Assembly: GCA_028767165.1 (NCBI GenBank)
Contig: JARACJ010000003.1
Span: 1-64,000, forward strand
DNA: 64,000 nt
Direction of reading: 5' to 3'
Origin: Proteobacteria bacterium DTSAM18
GTDB lineage: Bacteria; Myxococcota_A; UBA796; GCA-2862545
Made by a program: the position numbers and the translations under genes. Shown piece by piece: positions 1 to 8,762 of this stretch. A model generated the notes under the pieces. It was not told the origin of the DNA. It searched no databases and saw only the letters and a program-made list of their open reading frames with translations. Every line of letters begins with the position of its first letter. Position 1 is the stretch's first letter.

Positions 1-1
1 A

Positions 2-58
2 GTCGCGAACGGCCTGGCCCGTGAAGGCATCAGCGTCGAAGCCGAGCCTGGCTTTTGA
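2..58 (+). CDS. C-terminal end of an unidentified protein (5' truncated)
   Basis: An open frame enters at the left edge and stops with TGA at 56-58, giving 18 residues that end in VEAEPGF. Codon third positions are mostly G or C, as in real genes of this window. The piece is too short to recognise a family. It could be chance, but no other frame gives a better reading of these bases. Confidence 0.35.
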   Translation, partial: VANGLAREGISVEAEPGF

Positions 59-303
59 GCCTGGGCACGTCCGCCCGACTCAAAATTCCAGGACTTCAGG
101 GTTGCCAATCAACAGAGCATCTCTGTGTCTCCAGACACATCGCTCGCCAGAACACGGTCATACCGAACAGGTCGATCCCACCGGACAGCACATCGACTCT
201 CCCGGCACAATTCGCTCCCGTTCGCCAGAACCCCACTGCACCAGCCAGACCACCTGCTCCCGGGCAACCCACCCCACCTCAACGCTCTCCTCCCAAGACG
301 ACG
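59..303. other. Intergenic region without recognisable gene
   Basis: Short overlapping open frames here have no credible ribosome-binding site and no recognisable product. The base composition is less GC-biased than the neighbouring genes, which fits non-coding DNA between a gene ending at 58 and the recA terminator. I see no RNA gene or repeat. Confidence 0.5.
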
Positions 304-336
304 AAAGGCCCGCCGGCGACGAATCACCGGCGGGCC
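304..336 (-). terminator. Rho-independent terminator of recA
   Basis: A 10-bp perfect stem (307-316 with 327-336, GGCCCGCCGG type) and a 10-nt loop lie just after the recA stop codon. Read on the minus strand the hairpin is followed by TTTCG, a short T-run. Confidence 0.75.
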
Positions 337-355
337 CTTGGCGGTGAGGTGGACC

Positions 356-1435
356 TCAGAGCGCGGGCACGGGAGCCTCGGCCACCTCGGGGGTCTCCTC
401 GATGAGGCCGTTGTGCACCAGGATGTGGTGCTTGACCTTGTCGGCGAGCTCGGGGTTCTCGTCGAGGTACTGGCGGGCGTTCTCCTTGCCCTGGCCGACG
501 CGCTCGTCGTCGATGCTGTACCAGGAGCCGCTCTTGCGGACGATGCCGGACTCCAGGCCGAGGTCGAGGAGCTCGGAGGACTGGCAGACGCCGCGGCCGT
601 AGTAGATGTCGAACTCGCACTGGCGGAACGGAGGGGCGACCTTGTTCTTGACCACCTTGATGCGGGTGCGGTTGCCCAGGACCTCGTCGCCCTTCTTGAT
701 GGCACCGATGCGGGCGATCTCGAGGCGGACGGAGGCGTAGAACTTGAGGGCGTTGCCGCCGGAGGTGGTCTTCGGGGAGCCGAACATGACGCCGATCTTC
801 ATGCGGGTCTGGTTGATGAAGATGACCATGCAGTCGGACTTGTGGATCGCGCCCGTGAGCTTGCGCAGGGCCTGGGACATCAGGCGGGCCTGGGCACCGG
901 GGGAGACATCGCCCATGTTGCCCTCGAGCTCGGTCTTGGGGACCAGGGCGGCGACGGAGTCGACGACGACGACCTTGACGGCGCCGGAGCGGACCAGGAC
1001 CTCGGCGATCTCGAGGGCCTGCTCACCGTGGTCGGGCTGGGAGAGCAGGAGCTCCTCGACGTTGACGCCCAGGGCACGGGCGTAGTTGATGTCGAGGGCG
1101 TGCTCGGCATCGATGAAGGCCACCGCGCCACCCTTGCGCTGCGCCTCGGCGATGATCTGCAGGGCCATGGTGGTCTTGCCGGAGGACTCGGCGCCGAAGA
1201 TCTCGATCACGCGACCGACCGGCACACCGCCCACGCCCAGGGCCATGTCGAGGGAGAGGCAGCCCGTGGCGATGGTGTCGATCGCGGGGACCTCCTGCTC
1301 GCCGTAGCGCATGATGGCGCCCTTGCCGAACGCACGCTCGATGGTGGCGATGGCGGCGTCGATGGCGCCGTTGCGCTCGCTGGCGGTGCCGTCGTGGAGG
1401 CTCTTGGTGGTCTTGGGAGTGGACGAACGGGCCAT
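356..1435 (-). CDS. recA: Recombinase RecA
   Basis: RecA is the ATP-dependent strand-exchange protein of homologous recombination and the co-protease that triggers LexA cleavage in the SOS response. The 359-residue product has the usual family length. The Walker A motif GAESSGKT is at about residues 81-88, followed by the expected core, the [14 protein letters not shown] segment and the DNA-binding loop region ending in [17 protein letters not shown]. The start is the ATG whose complement is at 1433-1435, preceded by AGGAG at good spacing; the open frame extends further upstream but without support. The gene is monocistronic, with its own terminator downstream and cinA 96 bp upstream on the same strand. 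RecA is too conserved for doubt about function. Confidence 0.97.
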   Translation of the reverse strand: MARSSTPKTTKSLHDGTASERNGAIDAAIATIERAFGKGAIMRYGEQEVPAIDTIATGCLSLDMALGVGGVPVGRVIEIFGAESSGKTTMALQIIAEAQRKGGAVAFIDAEHALDINYARALGVNVEELLLSQPDHGEQALEIAEVLVRSGAVKVVVVDSVAALVPKTELEGNMGDVSPGAQARLMSQALRKLTGAIHKSDCMVIFINQTRMKIGVMFGSPKTTSGGNALKFYASVRLEIARIGAIKKGDEVLGNRTRIKVVKNKVAPPFRQCEFDIYYGRGVCQSSELLDLGLESGIVRKSGSWYSIDDERVGQGKENARQYLDENPELADKVKHHILVHNGLIEETPEVAEAPVPAL

Positions 1436-1481
1436 GGGAAGCTCCTGGGCTGACGGAAGGGGCAAGGTGGGCGGGCGGAGG

Positions 1482-1504
1482 GTGACACGCAGAGGGTGTG
1501 ACAC
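1482..1504. promoter_or_regulatory. Direct repeat GTGACAC x2 upstream of recA
   Basis: Two identical heptamers GTGACAC at 1482-1488 and 1498-1504 are spaced 16 bp start to start, about 50-70 bp upstream of the recA start codon. I see no clear CTG-N10-CAG or GAAC-N4-GTTC LexA box in this interval, so this repeat is the best candidate for a local regulatory site. Function is unproven. Confidence 0.3.
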
Positions 1505-1531
1505 AGAACACAGGACGTACGGGAGAGGCAA

Positions 1532-2773
1532 TTAGCCTGGAAGGTGGCGCCGGAGAAGATCCAGCGCGGCGGCGACGGTGCGCCGCTGGATGGCGGCGCG
1601 ATCTCCAGGGAGGTGGAGCGCCTGATGCGCGGTACCGGCGGGGCCGGCGAGCGCGATGTGGACGGTGCCGACGGGCTTTGCCCCGGTGCCGCCAGTGGGG
1701 CCTGCGATGCCCGTGGTGGACAGGGCGAAGGTGGCCCCGGATCGGGCGCGCATGCCCTCGGCCATCTGCCGGGCGACGGCCTCGCTGACGGCGCCGACGG
1801 CCTCGAGGGTGGCGGGCTGCACGCCGAGCTGCCGCACCTTGGCGGCATTGCTGTAGGTGACGGCGCCCTCGAGGAACCAGGTGCTGGAGCCGGACAGGGA
1901 GGTGCAGGCCGCGGCGAGCTGGCCGCCGGTGCAGGACTCGGCCGTGGCGAGGGTGTGGCCTGCCTCGGCCAGCCGCTCGGCGAGGGTGCTCACCAGGGTG
2001 GGGAAGTGGGCATCCCCCGGCGCGGTGCGTGCGAAGACGCAGGTGCCCAGGCGTGCGGTGGCCTCGTCGGCGAAGGCGGCGAGCTCCGCATCGGGGAGCT
2101 CGGGGGACGCGATGAGCTTGACCTGATTGTGGCCGACCATCGCCCGGTAGGACAGGGTGACGCCCGGGTGGGACAGGCCTGTGAGCAGCTGCTGCAGGTT
2201 GGACTCGCCCTGGCCGGTGGTGTGGAGCACGATCTGGCGGCGAGGCTGCAGGGACAGCGAGGCGGCGAGCGCGGGCACCACGGAGGCCCGGAACATCTTC
2301 TTCATCTCGAAGGGCACGCCGGGCATGCAGAACAGCCAGGACGCGGCCGCCCGGAGGTGGAAGCCCGGCGCGGTACCCCAGGGGTTGTCGATCCGGGTGG
2401 AGCCGCTGGGCAGCATCGCCTGCTTGCGGTTGGCCTCGGGCATGGCGCGACGGAACCGGCGGTACATGGCCTCGATCTGCTCGAGCGCCTGCGCATCGAG
2501 GGCGAGGGGGGCATCGAAGGCCAGGGCCACGGCCTCGGCGGTGAGATCATCGGTGGTGGGGCCGAGACCGCCGGTGCACAGCACCACATCCGCCAGGGCG
2601 GCGGCCTGCCGAAGGCCCTCGGTGAGGGCGGACAGATCATCGCCGAGTGTAAGGTGGCGCACGACCGTGAGCCCGAGGGCCGTGGCCTGCTCGGACAGCC
2701 AGGCGGCATTGGTATCGACGGTCTGGCCCGTGAGGACCTCGTCTCCCTGGCTGATGATGGCGACGGTGGGCAT
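1532..2773 (-). CDS. cinA: CinA family nicotinamide-nucleotide amidohydrolase / competence-damage protein
   Basis: This is a two-domain CinA protein of 413 residues. The N-terminal molybdopterin-binding-like domain carries TGGLGPTTDD at about residues 67-76. The C-terminal domain has the TAESCTGG motif of the pyridine-nucleotide deamidase PncC, which turns NMN into nicotinic acid mononucleotide in NAD salvage. The start at 2773 (MPTVAIISQGDE) has GAGGGG upstream; a longer frame to 2863 lacks support. It precedes recA on the same strand, an arrangement also known in other bacteria, although 96 bp separate the genes. Whether this protein has a role in competence cannot be told from the sequence. 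Confidence 0.92.
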   Translation of the reverse strand: MPTVAIISQGDEVLTGQTVDTNAAWLSEQATALGLTVVRHLTLGDDLSALTEGLRQAAALADVVLCTGGLGPTTDDLTAEAVALAFDAPLALDAQALEQIEAMYRRFRRAMPEANRKQAMLPSGSTRIDNPWGTAPGFHLRAAASWLFCMPGVPFEMKKMFRASVVPALAASLSLQPRRQIVLHTTGQGESNLQQLLTGLSHPGVTLSYRAMVGHNQVKLIASPELPDAELAAFADEATARLGTCVFARTAPGDAHFPTLVSTLAERLAEAGHTLATAESCTGGQLAAACTSLSGSSTWFLEGAVTYSNAAKVRQLGVQPATLEAVGAVSEAVARQMAEGMRARSGATFALSTTGIAGPTGGTGAKPVGTVHIALAGPAGTAHQALHLPGDRAAIQRRTVAAALDLLRRHLPG

Positions 2774-2913
2774 GCGACCCCTCGGTGACTGAACGACTGT
2801 GCAGTAATCCGTACCACAAGGGGTGGCCAGGGAAAAGGCCGGACATAAAACGTCCGCATGCAAGGGTGAGCGGAGGTCGCGCGTAGGCGCTATGGTGGGC
2901 GCACCCTGGAGGC

Positions 2914-3357
2914 ATGATGACGGTGGTGATCGGACTGGACGTGGGCACGAAGACCATCGGGGTCGCGGTGAGCGATCCCCTGGGGATGTTCGCGCATCCC
3001 GTGTGCACGGTCGCCCGGCAGGGGGTCCGCAAGGACTGCGACAAGCTGATGGAGATCATCGCGCAGAAGGAGGTCACCGGCGTGGTGGTGGGCCTGCCCC
3101 TCGAGCTCGACAGCACCGAGGAGCGCTCGGCGCGGCTCGCACGCCAGATCGGTGAGGAGCTGCGGGAGCGTACGGGCTTCGAGGTCACCTACATCGATGA
3201 GCGGTTTACAAGCGTCGAGGCCGAGCGCTACCTTCTGCGAACGGGCATGAAGCGGAAGAAGCGCAAGCAGGTCATCGATCAGGCAGCGGCCGTCCTCATC
3301 CTGCAGTCCTACCTCGACCACGGAGACTGGTCGCAGCTCGGGGGTACCTCCTCATGA
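2914..3357 (+). CDS. ruvX: RuvX/YqgF family Holliday-junction resolvase-like nuclease
   Basis: The 147-residue product has the RNase H-like fold signature of YqgF: GLDVGTKTIGVAVSDP near the N-terminus with the first catalytic Asp, VVGLPLELD in the middle and YIDERFTSVEA with the second acidic site. The family acts in 16S rRNA 5'-end maturation and possibly Holliday-junction processing. GGAGG lies before the first of two adjacent ATG codons (2914 and 2917). It is the first gene of an overlapping operon: its stop overlaps the next start as ATGA at 3354-3357. An imperfect hairpin CGGAC-N7-GTCCG sits about 65 bp upstream and could lie in the promoter or leader. Confidence 0.9.
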   Translation: MMTVVIGLDVGTKTIGVAVSDPLGMFAHPVCTVARQGVRKDCDKLMEIIAQKEVTGVVVGLPLELDSTEERSARLARQIGEELRERTGFEVTYIDERFTSVEAERYLLRTGMKRKKRKQVIDQAAAVLILQSYLDHGDWSQLGGTSS

Positions 3358-4097
3358 ACGTACGTGTGGCACGGATGGCCCTGTGGGTCGCCGGTGGATT
3401 CATCGGCGGCATGCTCGTGGCCGGCGGCCGGTCCGGGGCAGAGGTCGAGGAGGTCCAGCAGGAGCTCTTCGAGTGTCGGCAGGAGGCCGCCCGTCCGCGG
3501 AGCGGCGGTGGCGCCACCGTGGCCACCCTGCTCCAGGAGCTCCAGGCACAGGCAGAGGTCACCGATGCCCAGGCAGACGCCGTGCGCCCCCGCAAGGCCG
3601 GCGAGCCGCAGCCCGTGGCGCGCATGGAGGCCGAGCCCGTGGTCGAGCTCGACACCGACGCGGTCCCCGATGAAGGGCGCGACGACGAGGTCGAGGCCAT
3701 CGAGCGCGCGCTGTTCGACGACGACGCCAGCATGACCGAGGTCATGCGGGTGGTCGAGGTGCGGCAGAAGATGGCGCTGCGTGCATTCGAGGACGCCGCC
3801 GAGCTCGACGGCGACGACGCCGACGCCCTGCAGCGGGCGGCCACCGACTTCGACGCCGCCCTGGCCGGTCACGTGGCGGTGCTCGTGCAGGAGATGGAGG
3901 CGGCCGATGCCACGGGCGCTCCCACGGCGGAGATGTTCACCCGCATGGGTGAGGTGATGCTCGAGGTCGGCACCTTCACCGCCGTGCTCGAGGATCTCGC
4001 CCCCGACGGCATCGACGCCGACCTGATCGATCCCACCGACTTCATCGGACCGGAGGTCGGTGCGGCCCTGTTCGAGGTGCGGGGACAGCTGCAGTGA
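3354..4097 (+). CDS. Membrane-anchored acidic coiled-coil protein, unknown function
   Basis: I do not recognise this 247-residue protein. It has an N-terminal hydrophobic segment (about residues 8-25, glycine-rich, ALWVAGGFIGGMLVAGG) that is an anchor or uncleaved signal. A helical, Glu/Gln-rich stretch suited to coiled coil follows, then a strongly acidic remainder. It overlaps ruvX by ATGA, and its own stop overlaps the GTG start of an ABC permease. It is therefore translated with the transporter and may be an accessory subunit, but nothing in the sequence proves that. Confidence 0.75.
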   Translation: MNVRVARMALWVAGGFIGGMLVAGGRSGAEVEEVQQELFECRQEAARPRSGGGATVATLLQELQAQAEVTDAQADAVRPRKAGEPQPVARMEAEPVVELDTDAVPDEGRDDEVEAIERALFDDDASMTEVMRVVEVRQKMALRAFEDAAELDGDDADALQRAATDFDAALAGHVAVLVQEMEAADATGAPTAEMFTRMGEVMLEVGTFTAVLEDLAPDGIDADLIDPTDFIGPEVGAALFEVRGQLQ

Positions 4098-4996
4098 GCC
4101 ATGCCCTGCGATCCCTCACGGATCTCGGCACCGTGGCGTGGTTCGAGCTGCTGCGTGCCGGCCGTTCCTGGCGCGCGATGGCCCTCGTCACCCTGCTCAC
4201 CGCGGTGCAGGTGGGCGGCATGTACGCCACCGTGCGCGTGCTGAAGATCGCCGAGAAGGAGGCCGCGGCGCTCCTGGGGGTGCGTGCCCCCGACAAGCCC
4301 GGCACGCTGATCGCCGAGGCCCTTCAGTCCGACCAGGTGCGCGGGTTCATCGGCGAGCTGGTCGACGTCTCCCTGCTCGATGCCTTCGGGCCGTTCTCGC
4401 TCGTGTTCTTCGCGTTCGCGTTCGTGGCGGTGCCGTTCACGGCCGCGAGCTTCGGAGCCGAGGCGATCAGCCTCGATCTCGCCAGTCGCTCCATCCGCTT
4501 CGAGGCCCTGCGCACGGGGCGCACGGAGCTCGTGGTGGGGCGGTTCGCCGGACAGAGCCTGTTGATGGCCGCCGCGCTGGCGGTGGCGTCGCTGGTCAGC
4601 TTCCTGGCGGTCTCCCTGTGGACCGTCGATGTGGCGGGGCCCTCGCTGCTCGTCGAGCTGGCGGGCATCGGGGCACTCGTGTGGGTGTACAGCCTGTCCT
4701 GGTCGGCGCTGGGCGTGAGCCTGTCTGCGTTCTTCTCCCGGGCCAACCTCGCCCGGGTCCTCACCATCGTGATGGTCACGGTGCTGATCGCCGGGCCGGG
4801 GCTGGTGGAGCTCATCGTCGACAAGGCCGATGCCCCGCTGGCGTTCCACAGCCTGAGGAGCCTGTTCGTCACCGCATGGGGGCTCGAGCTCCTGGAGGGC
4901 GGGGCGGTCGCCCTGTCGGCGATGGTGGTGTCGGTGATGCTCGCCCTGTTCCACCTCGTGCCCGGGGTGCTTCGCATGGAGGCGAGGGATCTGTGA
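4094..4996 (+). CDS. ABC-2 type transporter permease
   Basis: A 300-residue integral membrane protein with about six hydrophobic segments. The N-terminal WFELLRAGRSWRAMALVTLL region is typical of ABC-2 permeases, and a C-terminal segment ends just before a short basic tail. It pairs with the ATPase encoded directly downstream. It starts at GTG 4094 inside the previous stop codon, and its stop overlaps the GTG start of the ATPase. The polarity (permease plus ATPase, no periplasmic binding protein) fits an exporter; the substrate cannot be read from the sequence. Confidence 0.8.
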   Translation: MSHALRSLTDLGTVAWFELLRAGRSWRAMALVTLLTAVQVGGMYATVRVLKIAEKEAAALLGVRAPDKPGTLIAEALQSDQVRGFIGELVDVSLLDAFGPFSLVFFAFAFVAVPFTAASFGAEAISLDLASRSIRFEALRTGRTELVVGRFAGQSLLMAAALAVASLVSFLAVSLWTVDVAGPSLLVELAGIGALVWVYSLSWSALGVSLSAFFSRANLARVLTIVMVTVLIAGPGLVELIVDKADAPLAFHSLRSLFVTAWGLELLEGGAVALSAMVVSVMLALFHLVPGVLRMEARDL

Positions 4997-5919
4997 GTGC
5001 GCTCGTCTTCCAGGATGTGAGCAAGGCCTACGGACTTCGAGGGCGCCTCGCCCTCGACGCGGTGTCGTTCCGCGTGCCGAAGGGCTCGATCACGGCGTTC
5101 GTCGGCCCCAACGGTGCGGGCAAGACCACCACCTTCGGTCTCGTGGCGGGGTTCCTGCGGCCCACCGGCGGCCACATCGACATCCTCGGTGAGGGCGGCT
5201 TCGACCCCTGGATCCACGCGGGCCGTCTCGGCGTGCTGCCCCAGGATGCCGCGCTTCCCGAGGCCCACTCGGCGCTCGAGTTCCTGTCGCACCTCGGTCG
5301 GCTCCAGGGGCTGGGCAGGGCCGAGGCCCGTCACCAGGCCGCCCTCCGACTCGACCAGGTGGGCATGTCGGCGCGGGGAGGCGACCGGATGTCGTCGCTG
5401 TCCCACGGCATGCGTCGGCGCGTGGCGGTGGCGTCCGCGCTGGTAGGTGAGCCGGAGCTCGTGCTCCTCGACGAACCCCTCGCCGGGGTCGATCCCGCCA
5501 ACGCGCGGGTCCTCGTGGATCTGTTCCGATCCATGCGCGGTCGGCAGACCCTCATGATCTCGAGCCACAACCTGCTGCAGCTCGAGTCCTTCTCCGATCA
5601 CCTCATCACGCTCGACAAGGGACGCTGCACCCGAGATGCCTCCATGGGCGAAGTGCTGGAGGAATCACGACTATCCGTGTGGACCCTCAGCCACCCCATC
5701 CCGCTCCAACTGCTGCAGGAGCGTCCGGCTTCCGTCAGGAAGTGGTCCGTGATCGGTACGCAGCTCACCGTGGAGGCTGCGGCGGATGCAGGCGCCGATG
5801 CGCTGTCCATGGATGTGATGAAATGGCTCTCCACGCACCGGATCGGCCTGGTGCAGATGCGGCGGGGACGCACGCTGGAGCAGACGGTCGTGGGCGAAGG
5901 CCAGGAAGCATCGGGGTAA
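4993..5919 (+). CDS. ABC transporter ATP-binding protein
   Basis: The 308-residue ATPase begins at a GTG overlapping the permease stop. The Walker A motif is GPNGAGKTT, the Q-loop VLPQD, the signature LSHGM in place of LSGGQ, the Walker B LVLLDEPLAGVDP, and the H-loop ISSHN. About 80 extra C-terminal residues follow the ATPase core, as in many ABC-2 exporters. With the upstream permease it should form a homodimeric-type exporter. The altered signature is seen in some functional ABC-2 ATPases and does not by itself suggest loss of activity. Confidence 0.9.
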   Translation: MSALVFQDVSKAYGLRGRLALDAVSFRVPKGSITAFVGPNGAGKTTTFGLVAGFLRPTGGHIDILGEGGFDPWIHAGRLGVLPQDAALPEAHSALEFLSHLGRLQGLGRAEARHQAALRLDQVGMSARGGDRMSSLSHGMRRRVAVASALVGEPELVLLDEPLAGVDPANARVLVDLFRSMRGRQTLMISSHNLLQLESFSDHLITLDKGRCTRDASMGEVLEESRLSVWTLSHPIPLQLLQERPASVRKWSVIGTQLTVEAAADAGADALSMDVMKWLSTHRIGLVQMRRGRTLEQTVVGEGQEASG

Positions 5920-5986
5920 CGCGGTACCTGGGATTCGCAGGTGGGCCGGAAGGTGCGTAGAGTTCCGGACGAAGCCTGGAGGTCCC

Positions 5987-6877
5987 ATGAAGCGATTCGC
6001 CCTGTCCCTGTCCGCCCTGGCAGCCACCCTCGCATGGGGACCCGCCAAGGCGGACCAGACGGCCCACAGCGTCTCGGCCGACGGAAACATGGTGTCGGTG
6101 AGCTGGGTGGGTCTCAAGGGCGGAGAGCAGAGCCTGAGCTTCTCCCTGGACGACACGCTGGGTGACCCCTTCCTGCCGCCCGTCGGCATGGCACACCGCG
6201 AGGGCATGTCCTTCGTGAAGGACATCAAGGACTCCCTGCCCCAGGGCGCCCAGCTGATGGTCTCCAAGGACCACACCGGAGCCGTCACGTTCGACGTGGC
6301 CGGGGAGCTCGACGTCTCCGTGCGTCAGAAGGCCCTGAACGAGGTCTACGCCGGCTACCAGAACGCCTTCTCCTCCTACATGGAGGCCAAGGGCTTCGTG
6401 CAGGACCCCCGCGGCAACTGGGGGCCGAACTACGATGCCATCATCGACCAGTACGCCGAGGAGCTGCAGCCCCTGGCCGCCTCCCTGGCCGAAGGACACG
6501 CCCGTCCCGTCGCCTACATCCAGAACGTCCTGGCCTTCGTGCAGAGCATCCCTTTCGAGCTGGATGGCGATGGCATGGACGTGGGCTTCCGCACCCCCGA
6601 CAGCGTGCTGTCGAGCAACGCCGGTGACTGCGACTCCAAGTCCGTGCTGTTCGCCGCGCTGGTGAAGGCCTACCTGCCGGACGCCCCGATGGCGCTGCTC
6701 TTCGAGCCCGACCACATGGCCGTGGCCATGGCCGTGCCCGGCGGAAAGGGTGCGAACTTCAACCTGCAGGGCAAGCCCTGGACCGTCGTGGAGCCCGTCG
6801 GGCCCACCCTGCTGCCCATGGGCGACCGTGGGAACCGCGCAGGTGGCACCGACTGGATGCTGATGATGGTGAACTGA
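5987..6877 (+). CDS. Secreted transglutaminase-like cysteine protein
   Basis: The 296-residue protein begins with a clear signal peptide (cleavage near AKA-DQ, residue 22). Its C-terminal half carries a pattern typical of the transglutaminase-like superfamily: Cys215 in NAGDCDSKSVLFAALVKAY, His243 in PDHMAVAMAVPGG, and WTVVEP near residue 266, whose Glu may act as the third catalytic residue. Bacterial members are usually periplasmic proteases or amidases. It sits 67 bp after the ABC operon with its own GGAGG, so it may be a separate unit. The substrate is unknown. The N-terminal 100 residues match no domain I know. Confidence 0.65.
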   Translation: MKRFALSLSALAATLAWGPAKADQTAHSVSADGNMVSVSWVGLKGGEQSLSFSLDDTLGDPFLPPVGMAHREGMSFVKDIKDSLPQGAQLMVSKDHTGAVTFDVAGELDVSVRQKALNEVYAGYQNAFSSYMEAKGFVQDPRGNWGPNYDAIIDQYAEELQPLAASLAEGHARPVAYIQNVLAFVQSIPFELDGDGMDVGFRTPDSVLSSNAGDCDSKSVLFAALVKAYLPDAPMALLFEPDHMAVAMAVPGGKGANFNLQGKPWTVVEPVGPTLLPMGDRGNRAGGTDWMLMMVN

Positions 6878-6887
6878 GGGCCGAGGC

Positions 6888-8693
6888 TCAGGGAGCGCAG
6901 ATCTCCCGCTTGTTCATGTCGCAGGCCCAGGCCCCGCATTCGATGCGCCAGCATCCGGACGCGGGGACCTGTCGTCTTGGGGCCCAGTTGGTCGAGGCAC
7001 CGTCGCCGGGCCCCTCGCCGAAGAGGAAGTCGTAGGTTCCGGGCGGCAGCAGGCCGGGAAGGGGGTGGATGGCACCGCCCTTGTGGGCTCGGGCCCACGC
7101 GCGACGTCCCGCGGGCAGACCGACGAGCTCGATGCGCGTGCCGGTGGCAGGCGGAGCGGCCATGGCACCCGGTGATCCAGGCCCATCCGACGTCACCGGC
7201 ATGTCTGGCGCTGCGAGGCCCGGCTCCTCGGGGAGCGGCTCCCGCTCGTTCGCCTGCACCGCCTCGGTGGAGGCAACCGGGGTGGAGCCAGGCGATGCGG
7301 GGACGGATCGCCCCGTGGTCGCGTCCGGGCCTTTCGGAAGCGTGGGCCCCGTCGAACGCCGTGGCGGGGTCGGAGCAGGTGAAGGAACCACCGATGGGTC
7401 CGGCCCGCGCGCCGGGGCTTTCGCCGGTGCGCCGGCCTGATCGAGGACCGCCGCGGCGGGTGACGCGTTCGGGGGGACCTCGACCTGCTCTGCCGGGAGC
7501 ACCTGCATCGCCACCGCCTGCTGCGGAGACGAGAGCGCCACCTCGTCGGGTCGATGGCTCCGACTCCACAGCGCGACACCGAACATGGCGATGGAGCCGG
7601 CGGCCAGGGCGATGGCCAGCCGGGGCAGCACCCACACGGGGGCCCGCGGACGTCCCGGCTCGGCGGGATCGCCGGTCGGGGGCGCCGTGGTCATGGCGGA
7701 TTCGAAGACGAACGTGGACTGCCGGTCGGTCTCGTCGGCGCTGAGCCGGCTCAGCGGGCCGTCGTCACTGGGCGTGGCCGGCCAGGTGCGCGCGCGGGCC
7801 CAGGTGCGGAGGCAGTCGCCGGGCAGGGACGGCCCCAGCCGGGTGAGGTCGTCCCGGAGGGTGGACACCACGGGGCGGCGGGCCGGGTCCCACCGAAGTG
7901 CGCGGGCGATGAGCGCGCGAAGTCCCTCGTGGGTATCCGGGGGGAGCTCGAGCAACCTCTCCCGCAGCCAACGGTTGTACCGCTCCTCGTCGGTGGCCAG
8001 GGTGGCCCGGTGGGCGAGGGTGGTGCGGGGAAACAGGTGCTCCCCGGTGAGCCCGGCGAAGAGCACCGCGCCGAGCGCGTAGACGTCGGCGGGGCTCTCG
8101 ATCTGTCGCCCGAGGTAGGCCTCCGGTGGCAGGTAGCCCGGGCTGCCGACCACGTGGGCGGTCTTCGTGCGGGCCTCGCGGGTAAGGTTGCTGCTGCGGG
8201 CGATGCCGAAGTCGAGCAGGTAGGCCTTGCCGTGCCGTTCCAGGCGGATGTTCGAGGGCTTGATGTCCCGGTGGACCATCTGCAGCGGACCACCCCGGGT
8301 GGGGTGTGGGGCGTGCCATGCCTCGGTGAGGGCGTCGGCGATGTCGGCCACCACCTCCACGAGCGCCTGGCAGGGGAGGCGGGAGTGCTCCTGCAGGAAG
8401 CAGGAGAGGTCCTCGCCGTGGATGTACTCGCTGAGCAGGCAGAGCCGGCCGTCGATGTGGACGAGGTCGTGCACCTTCGGGATCGACGGGTGCTGCAGCA
8501 TCTGCAGGATGTGGGCCTCGTCCTGCAGGCGGGCGGCGGCCTGGTGGTCCGGGCCGAGCTCCCGGTGGAGCATCTTGATGGCCACCTGCAGGGTGATGCC
8601 CCCGGGCTGGGTGACGGTGGCCAGGTAGACCTGCCCGAATCCGCCGGCGCCCAGGAGCGGGCCGAATTCGATACGCCGGGAAGCAGGGGTCAT
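6888..8693 (-). CDS. Membrane-anchored Ser/Thr protein kinase (Hanks type)
   Basis: The 601-residue protein has an N-terminal eukaryotic-type kinase domain: glycine loop GAGGFGQVY (15-23), catalytic Lys in VAIK (40), HRDIKPSN (141-148), DFG (161-163) and a PPE in place of APE (189-191). All key residues are present. A Pro-rich linker, one transmembrane segment (about 353-376) and a long Pro/Ala-rich extracytoplasmic part follow. The protein ends in a small Cys-containing domain with several Trp and Gly residues. The start at 8693 was chosen by the kinase boundary. It is divergent from an FHA/sigma-54 activator 69 bp away. FHA domains bind phosphothreonine, so this kinase is a likely partner of that regulator. 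Confidence 0.9.
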   Translation of the reverse strand: MTPASRRIEFGPLLGAGGFGQVYLATVTQPGGITLQVAIKMLHRELGPDHQAAARLQDEAHILQMLQHPSIPKVHDLVHIDGRLCLLSEYIHGEDLSCFLQEHSRLPCQALVEVVADIADALTEAWHAPHPTRGGPLQMVHRDIKPSNIRLERHGKAYLLDFGIARSSNLTREARTKTAHVVGSPGYLPPEAYLGRQIESPADVYALGAVLFAGLTGEHLFPRTTLAHRATLATDEERYNRWLRERLLELPPDTHEGLRALIARALRWDPARRPVVSTLRDDLTRLGPSLPGDCLRTWARARTWPATPSDDGPLSRLSADETDRQSTFVFESAMTTAPPTGDPAEPGRPRAPVWVLPRLAIALAAGSIAMFGVALWSRSHRPDEVALSSPQQAVAMQVLPAEQVEVPPNASPAAAVLDQAGAPAKAPARGPDPSVVPSPAPTPPRRSTGPTLPKGPDATTGRSVPASPGSTPVASTEAVQANEREPLPEEPGLAAPDMPVTSDGPGSPGAMAAPPATGTRIELVGLPAGRRAWARAHKGGAIHPLPGLLPPGTYDFLFGEGPGDGASTNWAPRRQVPASGCWRIECGAWACDMNKREICAP

Positions 8694-8762
8694 GCGGTTC
8701 CATCGTGCAGGTTGATCCGGTACGATTCTCCCGAAGCCAGGTTCATGTCGCAAGGGGGGAAC

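Noticed and set aside
125-1453. Long plus-strand open frame (442 residues) opposite recA
   Set aside because: It is antisense to recA, has a low-complexity Gly/Asp/Leu composition and no ribosome-binding site; it results from the strong third-codon GC bias.
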